A DNA stretch of 64,000 nt from Ruminococcus flavefaciens 007c (GTDB lineage: Bacteria; Bacillota; Clostridia; Oscillospirales; Ruminococcaceae). The translations under genes were made by a program, and so were the position numbers. Below, piece by piece: positions 54,063-61,857 of this stretch (position 1 is the stretch's first letter; every line of letters begins with the position of its first letter). The stretch lies in assembly GCF_000571935.1 (NCBI RefSeq), contig NZ_ATAX01000006.1, forward strand, positions 106,695 to 170,694, given 5' to 3'. The notes below the pieces were generated by a model, which made no database searches, was not told the origin of the DNA, and saw nothing but the letters and a program-made list of their open reading frames with translations.

Positions 54063-56231
54063 ATGCAGACAAAGACAGGTATCATCAAAAGAATAGTCGA
54101 TGCGGTGCTGACAGTCCTTTTGCTGTTTCTTATGGCATATCAGGTGACAAGCGATGTGCTGCATGAGTGGCTGGGTATCGGTATGACCGTAACGCTGATA
54201 CTTCATCATATCCTCAACCGCAAATGGTATAAGTCTGTTTTTAAGGGAAAATATACGTCCTATCGTATCACTATGACGGCGGTGAACACTTTTATGCTTG
54301 CAGCTATTGCACTGACGGCTCTCAGCGGAATGGCTATGAGCGGACACGCAGTACCGTTTATGTATGGGTTTATCAATGTTATGACAGCAAGGACGCTTCA
54401 CCTTGCAATGTCCTATTGGTCATTTATACTTATGGGTATACATATCGGTCTGCATATAAAAGCTATGACAGCAAAGCTGCCAGACAAGGGCAAAATTGTT
54501 TTCAATGCTATCCTCACAGGCGTATCAGGTGTGGGACTATGGCTGTTCCTGAAAAGCGGTATCATAAACTATATCACGTTCCAAACACACTTTGCTTTTC
54601 TTGACTACACTACAGCAAAGTGGCTGATAATTCTGCAAAACCTTGCAATGCTGCTGTTTTTTGTGCTTGTGGGGTATGTGTTGTCGGAGGTTGCCACAAA
54701 GGGCAAGGATAAAAAGTATTCTCTGAAGCCGCTGATATGTTTTGTTATTGCTGTTATCATTGGTATTGTACTGAATCTTGCAGTGAAAGAAAGCAGCACC
54801 GAAAACGGCTTGTGGAATTCAAGTTGGCAGACTTCACAGAGCACATCTGCTCAGACTACAGCGAAACAAAAGGAACCTGATACAACCGCTCAGGATCATA
54901 CGACTGTTTCAACCGCCGTAAATGACAGTTTTATACTGATCGAGGGAGGCAGCTTCAATATGGGCAGTCCCGATTCGGAGAACTGGCGCATTGATGATGA
55001 AACACTCCACGAAGTAACGGTTTCAGCGTTTTATATAGACCCTTATGAAGCCTTGCAGTCCGACTACGAAGCACTTATGAGCAGCGATCCAAGCACCTTT
55101 GACGGTGAAGGTCTGCCTGTTGACAATATCTCATGGCTTGAAGCGGTGAAGTATGCCAATGCAAGAAGCAAGGCGGCAGGACTGACACCTGCGTATACGA
55201 TCGGTGACGGTGAGGTAGTGTGGGACAGGTCGGCTAACGGTTACCGTCTGCCCACAGAAGCGGAGTGGGAATACGCATGCCGTGCAGGAACGGAAACACC
55301 GTTCAATACAGAGCATTCGCTCAGTGCCGATGATGCAAATTTCTACGGGCATTATCCTTACGAGATAGAAGAAAACTATTTTGATGATGAGGTACTTGAA
55401 GCCCGTCCCGGAGAATATCGGCAGACTACTGTTGCAGTCGGCAGCTTTGAGCCGAATGCGTGGGGCTTGTATGACTGTCACGGAAACGTGAATGAATGGT
55501 GCTGGGACTATTACGGTGAATACGATACCTCACAGACTGTTGCCCCTACAGGTACTGAAAGCGGCACTCGCCATGTTTACAGGGGTGGCGGCTGGAATGA
55601 TTTTGCAAAGAATATGCGAAGTGCCTACCGTGCCGCCGGTCAGGCTGATATGAAAAGCTATAATCTTGGCGTAAGGCTTGTCAGAAATGCTGATAATGCA
55701 CCTGACAAAAAACTGACAGCGAAGGAAAATGTAAAGCCCGAAAAGGACGGAAAAGTCCTTATCGCCTACTTTTCATGGAGCGGAAATACCAGAGATATTG
55801 CTCACAGTATTGACAGCCGTATTGATGCCGATATTATTGAACTGACACCCGCGAAGCCTTATTCTACAGACTATAACACTGTCCTTATGGAAGCACAGGA
55901 GGATCAGCACAAAAATGCCCGTCCGGAGCTGAACGAGCATATCGACAATATGGAGCAGTATGACATTATCCTGCTGGGCTATCCCAACTGGTGGGCATCT
56001 ATACCGATGCCGATAGCGACCTTCCTTGAAAGCTACGACTTTTCGGGAAAGACTATCATTCCGTTCTGCTCACACGGAGGCGGACGCTTCGGACAAAGCC
56101 TGACAGCGATAGCAAAGCTTGCACCGGATTCTGATATAGGTGAGGGCTTATCAGTGCATTATTCAGGCGGCAGTACACTCGATGATGACATATCTGAATG
56201 GATCAAAGAAAACGGCATTGAAGAAAAGTGA
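54063..56231 (+). CDS. Predicted di-haem membrane flavocytochrome (DUF4405-SUMF1-flavodoxin)
   Basis: 722 residues in three parts. 1-245: seven membrane helices of the DUF4405 type, with H34 and H48 in helix 2 and H113 and H127 in helix 4, each pair 14 apart, as in di-haem b cytochromes. Positive residues in the 53-68, 131-144 and 210-223 loops put the N-terminus inside and the C-terminus outside. 288-553: a formylglycine-generating-enzyme (SUMF1) fold with EGGSFNMGS, YRLPTEAEWEYACRAG and GLYDCHGNVNEWC; the catalytic Cys pair of true FGE is not seen. 563-722: a flavodoxin domain with IAYFSWSGNTRDIA. Electron transfer across the membrane is inferred from geometry and neighbours. Confidence 0.8.
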   Translation: MQTKTGIIKRIVDAVLTVLLLFLMAYQVTSDVLHEWLGIGMTVTLILHHILNRKWYKSVFKGKYTSYRITMTAVNTFMLAAIALTALSGMAMSGHAVPFMYGFINVMTARTLHLAMSYWSFILMGIHIGLHIKAMTAKLPDKGKIVFNAILTGVSGVGLWLFLKSGIINYITFQTHFAFLDYTTAKWLIILQNLAMLLFFVLVGYVLSEVATKGKDKKYSLKPLICFVIAVIIGIVLNLAVKESSTENGLWNSSWQTSQSTSAQTTAKQKEPDTTAQDHTTVSTAVNDSFILIEGGSFNMGSPDSENWRIDDETLHEVTVSAFYIDPYEALQSDYEALMSSDPSTFDGEGLPVDNISWLEAVKYANARSKAAGLTPAYTIGDGEVVWDRSANGYRLPTEAEWEYACRAGTETPFNTEHSLSADDANFYGHYPYEIEENYFDDEVLEARPGEYRQTTVAVGSFEPNAWGLYDCHGNVNEWCWDYYGEYDTSQTVAPTGTESGTRHVYRGGGWNDFAKNMRSAYRAAGQADMKSYNLGVRLVRNADNAPDKKLTAKENVKPEKDGKVLIAYFSWSGNTRDIAHSIDSRIDADIIELTPAKPYSTDYNTVLMEAQEDQHKNARPELNEHIDNMEQYDIILLGYPNWWASIPMPIATFLESYDFSGKTIIPFCSHGGGRFGQSLTAIAKLAPDSDIGEGLSVHYSGGSTLDDDISEWIKENGIEEK

Positions 56232-56239
56232 GGTGCAAA

Positions 56240-56773
56240 ATGAAAATAGTAATACTTATGGGAAGTCCCAACAAAAAAGGCTCAACGAGCATACTCGTTG
56301 ACAGCTTCAAAAAAGGTGCAGAGGAAAGCGGTCACAATGTCGAAGTGATAGATGTCTGTCATGCAGATATCCGTCCCTGCACGGGCTGTATTGCCTGCGG
56401 TTACGAGGGCGACTGCGTTCAGCGTGATGAGAACGAGTATATCCGAAAAGCGCTGCTTAGCTGTGATATGGTGGTGTTTGCTACTCCCCTTTATTACTAC
56501 GGAATGAGCGCACAGCTGAAAACAGTGGTTGACCGTTTCTGCGCATACAACAGCAGTCTGAACCGCAGACATCTGAAATCTGCACTTCTGACAGTTGCGT
56601 GGAACGCCGATGACTGGACATTTGATGCACTGACAGCTCATTACAAAACGCTGGTGAGGTACATCAATTTTGAAGACAAAGGTATGGTACTTGGCTATGG
56701 CTGCGGAAGTCCATCTATGACACGGTCGAGTAAATACCCCGAACAGGCATACAATTTAGGAAGATCATTATAA
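56240..56773 (+). CDS. Iron-sulfur flavoprotein (Isf/NADPH-dependent FMN reductase family)
   Basis: 177 residues: flavodoxin-like fold with GSPNKKGSTSILV and a PCTGCIACGYEGDC motif (C-x2-C-x2-C-x5-C), which in Isf proteins binds a 4Fe-4S cluster next to FMN. Cytosolic. It could pass electrons from ferredoxin or NADPH to the membrane partner. ATG 56240; the frame from 56228 has no ribosome binding site. Confidence 0.82.
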   Translation: MKIVILMGSPNKKGSTSILVDSFKKGAEESGHNVEVIDVCHADIRPCTGCIACGYEGDCVQRDENEYIRKALLSCDMVVFATPLYYYGMSAQLKTVVDRFCAYNSSLNRRHLKSALLTVAWNADDWTFDALTAHYKTLVRYINFEDKGMVLGYGCGSPSMTRSSKYPEQAYNLGRSL

Positions 56774-56786
56774 CGGAGGTAATCTT

Positions 56787-57248
56787 ATGAACAAGAAATT
56801 AGTAGCATATTTTTCCGCAAGCGGCAGCACTGCAAGGCTTGCAAAACAGCTGGCAGAAGCAGCAGGCGCGGATCTTTATGAAATACGCCCTGCCATTCCC
56901 TACACAAGTGCAGATCTGAACTGGCAGAACAAGCAGTCACGAAGCAGCGTTGAGATGAGCGATCACAGCTCACGTCCCGAGCTTGCTGATAAAAACGCTG
57001 ATATTGCAGCATATGACACGATCTATGTGGGATTCCCCGTATGGTGGTACATTGCCCCGACCATCATCAATTCCTTCCTTGAAAGTTATGATTTTTCGGG
57101 CAAAAAGATCATTCTTTTCGCCACATCAGGCGGCAGCGGATTCGGAAAAGCTGTTGAGAACCTGAAGCCCAGCGCTCCTGATGCTGAGATCATTGAAGGT
57201 AAGGTCAATCCTTCCGTTAAGGATATTGAAGCTCTTTCAACTACATGA
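56787..57248 (+). CDS. Cytosolic flavodoxin
   Basis: 153 residues, flavodoxin fold without signal peptide: VAYFSASGSTARLAKQL and GFPVWWYIAPTIINSFLESY. Closely paralogous to the three exported domains upstream. The C-terminal few residues run into an hsdR-like frame, so the end may have been changed by recombination. GGAGG precedes the ATG. Confidence 0.85.
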   Translation: MNKKLVAYFSASGSTARLAKQLAEAAGADLYEIRPAIPYTSADLNWQNKQSRSSVEMSDHSSRPELADKNADIAAYDTIYVGFPVWWYIAPTIINSFLESYDFSGKKIILFATSGGSGFGKAVENLKPSAPDAEIIEGKVNPSVKDIEALSTT

Positions 57249-57481
57249 GTAAGTATTCCTTCTCTGACTCCATTCGTGATCACGCAACACTACCTCTTAA
57301 CTTTGAACCGGTGCCTGTGGATCTCCGTGTTGACAGAGATACAATGGATCGTGAGTTTGATATCTTGACACGTGACCTTCCGGATTCTGATATAGCTGAG
57401 CTTTCTAAGCGTGTTAACATGCAGGCTATCATGTACAATGAGAAACGTATTCATATTATAGTATTTAAGCAGTATATGTAG
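57245..57481 (+). pseudogene. Fragment of a type I restriction HsdR gene
   Basis: A 78-codon frame overlapping the flavodoxin stop by 4 nt. The stretch HATLPLNFEPVPVDLRVDR followed by DREFDILTRDL resembles a segment of type I restriction R subunits between helicase and C-terminal regions. It has no start context, no other HsdR part and ends abruptly, so it is a fragment. Confidence 0.55.
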
Positions 57482-57621
57482 GAACTATCAAAAAGTTCAA
57501 TAATTGAAATATAACAGCTATAGCAGAAATGGTTTTCGTTCAGAATAATTCTATTCCACTCATTTATTCCACACGAAATTATAAAAGGCTATAAATTGAC
57601 AAAAACAGTGCGTTACAAAAA

Positions 57622-57644
57622 TTCGAATCCCTCTCTGTCCGCCA
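57622..57644 (+). other. 3' end of a tRNA gene, probable attachment site
   Basis: TTCGAAT T-loop, CCCTC, acceptor strand TCTGTCC, discriminator G, CCA, then a terminator. The 5' T-stem and the rest of the tRNA do not precede it, so it is an orphan end. A G discriminator fits tRNA-Ser, a favoured integration target. The intact tRNA copy is not in this window. Confidence 0.7.
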
Positions 57645-57650
57645 GAATTA

Positions 57651-57694
57651 AAAAGCCTGTATTTAGCAGAAAACGCTAAATACAGGCTTTTCTT
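57651..57694 (+). terminator. Terminator behind the tRNA fragment
   Basis: A 17-bp perfect stem (57651-57667 with 57675-57691) and T-tract. Confidence 0.9.
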
Positions 57695-57939
57695 CTGTCT
57701 AAGCAAATGCAGTCAGAAATGCGCGTGTGACGTTGAAACTGCGTAAAATCACACGAAAATGCAGGGGTTGTCACACGAAAAATCACACGAATCACACTGA
57801 AAGGCTGTTCCAATATCAATAATCGGCTCCCTATATGGGAGCTGATTCTATATATGAATACTTCAAGGAAACCCCTGTTTCGTATGAATATGCTGATTAT
57901 ATCAATGGAGTTATTATAAAATGAAACGAATAATAGTTG

Positions 57940-58013
57940 TCTCCTAATTCATAATAGGATTTAGGAGAAACTTTGCCTAATCACTTGACTTTTCTCCTAA
58001 AAACGATTATAAT
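57940..58013 (+). promoter_or_regulatory. Fic promoter with inverted-repeat operator
   Basis: TTGACT (57985-57990), 17 nt, TATAAT (58008-58013). TTTAGGAGAAA (57960-57970) and TTTCTCCTAAA (57991-58001) form an 11-bp perfect inverted repeat whose second half fills the spacer; a third TCTCCTAA lies at 57940-57947. A diverged copy lies at 47755-47805. Confidence 0.7.
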
Positions 58014-58035
58014 TATGAGAAAGGAGTGCGAGCTT

Positions 58036-59085
58036 ATGAGAAACTTTGATTACAGCATACTTGCAAAACGTTCATGGGACAGTGAGATCATTGGTCTTGT
58101 AGCCCAGATTCACGAGCATAAAGGCAGACAGGAGCTTTTTCTGAAACAGAAACCTGCTGAACTCGAACGCCTTATTGAGATTGCAAAGGTACAAAGTACT
58201 AAAGCTTCCAATGAGATTGAAGGAATCCGAACTACTAACACCCGTCTGTTACAGCTTGTCAGAGACAAGACAACTCCAAGGAACCGCGACGAGGAAGAGA
58301 TCATGGGATACCGTGATGTACTGAATACTATTCACGAGAACTTCGAGTATATACCGATTACATCGAACTACATGCTCCAGCTCCATCGTGACCTATATAA
58401 ATATTCTCATAAAAGCATCGGTGGTACATTCAAGAACTCTCAGAATTATATTAGTGCGATAGATGCTAATGGACGTGAATTCGTATTATTCACTCCTCTG
58501 CCGCCATATGAAACTCCGACTGCTATCGAAGCTATATGTGACAGCTATAATCGCATAATCGCTACGCAGGATATCGACGCACTGCTTCTGATACCTGTGT
58601 TTATCCATGACTTTCTCTGCATACACCCCTTCAATGACGGCAACGGCAGAATGAGCCGCCTGCTCACAACTCTGTTGCTTTATCGTTCCGGCTATGTGAT
58701 CGGCAGATATATCTCACTTGAAAGCAAAATAGCCAAGAATAAGAACATTTACTACGATGCACTGGAACAGTGTCAGAAAGGCTGGAACGAAGGCGAAGAA
58801 GATCCTGCTCCGTTTATAAAGTACTTGTTGCAGACTATTCTTGCTGCATATCGCGACTTTGAAGATCGTGTGGCACTGGTCGATGAAAAGCTGCCGGCAA
58901 TAGAAATGGTACGTCGTGCTGTATATAATAAGATTGGTAAATTTACCAAGAGTGAAGTCATGGAACTTTGCCCGACAATCAGCAAGGCTTCGGTTGAAAA
59001 TTCTATCAAGCAGCTTGTTGATCAGGGACTGCTCTTAAAACATGGAAGCGGACGAAGCACCTTCTATACCAGGAGCGATATATAA
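58036..59085 (+). CDS. Class II Fic-domain AMPylase
   Basis: 349 residues: an N-terminal inhibitory motif SNEIEG (S58 to G63, the [ST]xxxE[GN] pattern), the Fic core HPFNDGNGRMSR with H197, and a C-terminal winged helix (KSEVMELCPTISKASVENSI). Fic enzymes attach AMP or other groups to target proteins. ATG 58036 follows AAAGGAGT. The winged helix could bind the inverted repeat upstream and regulate the operon. The next gene starts 12 nt on. Confidence 0.88.
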   Translation: MRNFDYSILAKRSWDSEIIGLVAQIHEHKGRQELFLKQKPAELERLIEIAKVQSTKASNEIEGIRTTNTRLLQLVRDKTTPRNRDEEEIMGYRDVLNTIHENFEYIPITSNYMLQLHRDLYKYSHKSIGGTFKNSQNYISAIDANGREFVLFTPLPPYETPTAIEAICDSYNRIIATQDIDALLLIPVFIHDFLCIHPFNDGNGRMSRLLTTLLLYRSGYVIGRYISLESKIAKNKNIYYDALEQCQKGWNEGEEDPAPFIKYLLQTILAAYRDFEDRVALVDEKLPAIEMVRRAVYNKIGKFTKSEVMELCPTISKASVENSIKQLVDQGLLLKHGSGRSTFYTRSDI

Positions 59086-59097
59086 TGGAGGATTAGT

Positions 59098-60552
59098 ATG
59101 AAAACAAAAATCTCAAAGTTTCATATGATAGTTCAACAATATACTTTAAAATCCATGTTAAAAAGAGTGGTTGAATGGTCATATAATGTTTATAATAATC
59201 CCGACGAATTATTGGGACATTTTGCTGGATATAGAGCAGTAAGTTATACAAAGAAAGTGTGTATTATTCAAACTTGGATGATAGATTTAGTATATGACCT
59301 AATCGTGTATAATAAATACGGGACAAAAGAAATGTCATCTCAACAGGCATTGATAATGATCGGTTATTACAATAATTTCAAAAATGATAATTCTGCTTCT
59401 AATGAATATCGAAATAACAATACTGTCTTTCTGCTAGTTGTATATGGATTTAGTGGAGAACAGTTTAGATTTCAAACATCCAATTTTTTTGAAGAATTTG
59501 CTCGTGAGAAATACATCCTTGAAAAAATATCTAAAACATCCAAAACGGATATTGATGTTCAGAGCGATTTTATGATAGAAACACAGATGTCAAGTGATTT
59601 GTATTCATCAATCATTTTTTTGATTATTAATTATTTTGAAACAATTAAACCATATGCATCTGGTAATGATTTAGAAAATTGGTGCTCAACAACAAGTATT
59701 CCTTTTTGTGATGTAGAAAGAGTTAAGAATAAATATACAATTTCATTAGATGGTATTAGAAATAGTCCCTTGAAAAGACAAGTCTTTTATACAAATCCAT
59801 TTATAATAATCGATGATGAATTACTGGCTGTGAACCCCTATATTTTGCTCTGCTTATTTACTAATTCAAATTATTGGATAATAAGAAATAGATATATGAA
59901 TATGAATAGTAGAAATTTTACTAATGCCTTTGGTATATACTTTGAAAACTATGTAGAAGAGATATTGAATAATACAGTTGACAAAACTTGTTTTTTAAAG
60001 GTGCCAACAGTAAAAGGAGAAAAGCGAGCAGATTGGAAAATTCAACTAGGAAAATATGATATATTAGTAGAACAAAAATGCTCACTGCCTTTTTTAAGTA
60101 TTAAGCAAAACGAAACAGATGTAAAATCCACCAAAAAATACATTACTAAATATTGGGGAGAAGCTGTTGAACAATTAGAGCGAACTGAGGTTGCATATTC
60201 ATTAAAACAACCGATAAAAATCGTTTTGGTATATGATCAGTATTTTAAATCAGAATCACTAGAAAACATGTTTGATATTAGAAAAGATTTAACAAATGAT
60301 AGACGCTATTGGTTGGTAACTATTCGTGATTTTGAAATATTAATGATGTTATATAAAACGGATAGAAATACATTTGATGAGATTATGGAAGAAAAGATCA
60401 AAGCCGAAACTACTTTTTCAAAAGATGGTAGAGACTTATCTCTCTTTTATGAAAAACATAAAATAACTGACAATGAATATTTGAAATCCTTTGGTATCTA
60501 CAACGAGTTTACAAAAATAACAGATTATTTATTATCTGAGATTAAGCGTTGA
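59098..60552 (+). CDS. AT-rich protein with possible PD-(D/E)XK nuclease core
   Basis: 484 residues, no signal peptide. The GC content is much lower than that of its neighbours, which suggests recent transfer. Near the C-terminus GIYFENYVEEI is followed by RADWKIQLGKYDILVEQKCS with D312 or D321 and E325-x-K327, the pattern of PD-(D/E)XK nucleases. The N-terminal 280 residues are unrecognised. It forms an operon with Fic, so a defence or toxin role is suspected but unproven. Confidence 0.6.
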   Translation: MKTKISKFHMIVQQYTLKSMLKRVVEWSYNVYNNPDELLGHFAGYRAVSYTKKVCIIQTWMIDLVYDLIVYNKYGTKEMSSQQALIMIGYYNNFKNDNSASNEYRNNNTVFLLVVYGFSGEQFRFQTSNFFEEFAREKYILEKISKTSKTDIDVQSDFMIETQMSSDLYSSIIFLIINYFETIKPYASGNDLENWCSTTSIPFCDVERVKNKYTISLDGIRNSPLKRQVFYTNPFIIIDDELLAVNPYILLCLFTNSNYWIIRNRYMNMNSRNFTNAFGIYFENYVEEILNNTVDKTCFLKVPTVKGEKRADWKIQLGKYDILVEQKCSLPFLSIKQNETDVKSTKKYITKYWGEAVEQLERTEVAYSLKQPIKIVLVYDQYFKSESLENMFDIRKDLTNDRRYWLVTIRDFEILMMLYKTDRNTFDEIMEEKIKAETTFSKDGRDLSLFYEKHKITDNEYLKSFGIYNEFTKITDYLLSEIKR

Positions 60553-60644
60553 TTTTTCATAACTATGATATGTTGGTTAAGCGCTTTTGTGCGTTGTAAA
60601 ATAATACTTATCAAACAAGTATATTTCAATAGCCCATGGTCTAT

Positions 60645-60667
60645 TGACATACAAAAAAAGTATGTCA
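60645..60667. repeat. Inverted repeat between the nuclease-like and recombinase genes
   Basis: TGACATAC and GTATGTCA (8 bp) around AAAAAAA, in a 206-nt gap without a gene. It may be a terminator or an element end. A second hairpin at 60732-60751 lies just after the recombinase stop. Confidence 0.5.
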
Positions 60668-60758
60668 TATAAGTTGTTTTTCAGCTTTTGAAATATTGCA
60701 ATAAAAACAGCCACCTTATTGAAAGATGATTGGAGCCGGTTACCCGGCTCCGTCTCAT

Positions 60759-61331
60759 TTATGTATACTTTCTTTCGTATTCTTTGAGCCTGCGATAAAA
60801 GGTGTTGGCACGCAGTCCCATTTCTTTCTGAAACCATACAGCAGTAATAGTACCAGACTTCCACTGCTGATACAGCTGACCGAACTTTACCCAGTCGATA
60901 GGTATAGCCTGTCGACCTTTATACTTTCCCTGAGACTTGGCTATGGCGATGCCTTCGCGCTGACGCTGTAAGGTCTGTTCACGTTCAAGCTCTGAGAGCG
61001 CCGCAAATATCGACAGAACGAATCGTCCCTGCGGAGTGTTGGTATCGATGTTCTCCTTACTGCTGACAAGAGTAACCTGTTTCCGCTGAAGTACATCGAT
61101 TATGTTGAGCAGATCTCGCGTGGAACGTCCAAGTCTGCTGATACTCTCAATATACAGGGTATCGCCTTCGCGGACGTATTCCAGCATTGCTTTCAACTCG
61201 GGACGGTCAGCATTTTTACCGGACATTTTCTCAGCGAAGACACGTTCGACTTGATACTGCATCATCAATGCTTCCTGACGTGCGGTTTCCTGATGTTCAG
61301 TAGAAACACGGATATACCCAATCTTGCCCAT
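60759..61331 (-). CDS. Serine recombinase (resolvase/invertase family)
   Basis: 190 residues: catalytic domain with S10 in GYIRVSTEHQETARQ, the SRLGRSTRDLLNII block and LSELEREQ, then a helix-turn-helix C-terminus (LRANTFYRRLKEYERK). Small resolvase of the type found on transposons. The ATG overlaps the stop of the preceding gene (TAATG). Confidence 0.9.
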   Translation of the reverse strand: MGKIGYIRVSTEHQETARQEALMMQYQVERVFAEKMSGKNADRPELKAMLEYVREGDTLYIESISRLGRSTRDLLNIIDVLQRKQVTLVSSKENIDTNTPQGRFVLSIFAALSELEREQTLQRQREGIAIAKSQGKYKGRQAIPIDWVKFGQLYQQWKSGTITAVWFQKEMGLRANTFYRRLKEYERKYT

Positions 61332-61568
61332 TACCAGATACCTCCGCAGCAGTTTTCATACAGACTCTCCCCACACATGTATTTGACATCTCTGAGAGTT
61401 TCGTGGAGTAGGTTGGTATCCATAAGCATCTCCTCGATTTCATCGCAGGTATAGCCGGTATTCGAGCAGAAGTTCAACATCTTCGCTATCCACCCCATAG
61501 CAGCCGCAGTAAGCCAATAAGATTTCCTCATGCATATTGTAGTATGGAGAGTCATCATACCAGCTCAT
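61331..61568 (-). pseudogene. Frameshifted small gene before the recombinase
   Basis: From ATG 61568 (overlapping the previous stop, ATGA) the frame reads [20 protein letters not shown] and stops at 61440. A second frame continues ...GYTCDEIEEMLMDTNLLH to the stop at 61331. Removing one C near 61457 joins them into a single protein of about 78 residues with consistent Cys and Glu content. Either a one-base insertion or a programmed shift. Confidence 0.65.
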
Positions 61569-61843
61569 GTACTTGGATCTATATATTTAGGCTCGTACTG
61601 AGAGCGTGTGATTTTACCGTTTCTGTCGATACGCAGTATATCGCCTTCCTCAGTATCTACACGTTTACTCTCGAACTTTTGTAATCCCAGCTGCTTTAGA
61701 GCTTTCTTCATGATAGTCTCTGTGCTGGCATATACATACAGCCCTACTGCGACTTCGGGTTGTTTACCGCAGACACCGCAAGCGGTACAACCTTTACAGC
61801 CCGCTGTATCCTGACACTGATAGCAAAACATTTTCTGTTCCAT
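61565..61843 (-). pseudogene. hcp: Truncated hcp start fused to foreign codons
   Basis: 92 residues. The first ~32 ([18 protein letters not shown], then [11 protein letters not shown]) match the N-terminal Fe-S segment of the hybrid-cluster protein Hcp. The rest, starting near VGLYVYAS, is unrelated to Hcp and looks like an ORF from the recombinase-bearing element. Full Hcp is over 500 residues, so the gene is broken. ATG 61843 follows GGAGG, so a chimeric protein may still be made. Confidence 0.7.
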
Positions 61844-61857
61844 GATATATTCCTCCA

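Larger units (their letters stand above)
57570..57790. repeat. TCACACGAAAA repeats around the tRNA fragment
   Basis: CACACGAAA at 57570-57578 on the left; TCACACGAAAA at 57749-57759 and 57771-57781 and TCACACGA at 57783-57790 on the right. Their layout resembles arm-type integrase sites. Confidence 0.5.
57482..58035. other. Junction region with tRNA end, repeats and Fic promoter
   Basis: No intact gene. From left to right: decayed sequence, a tRNA 3' end (57622-57644), its strong terminator, four copies of TCACACGA-like repeats on both sides, a short frame ending GVIIK at 57924 that may be a gene end, and the Fic promoter-operator. Confidence 0.6.

Noticed and set aside
57622..57644. Functional tRNA gene
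   Set aside because: Only the T-loop, 3' T-stem and acceptor strand exist; the 5' three quarters are missing.
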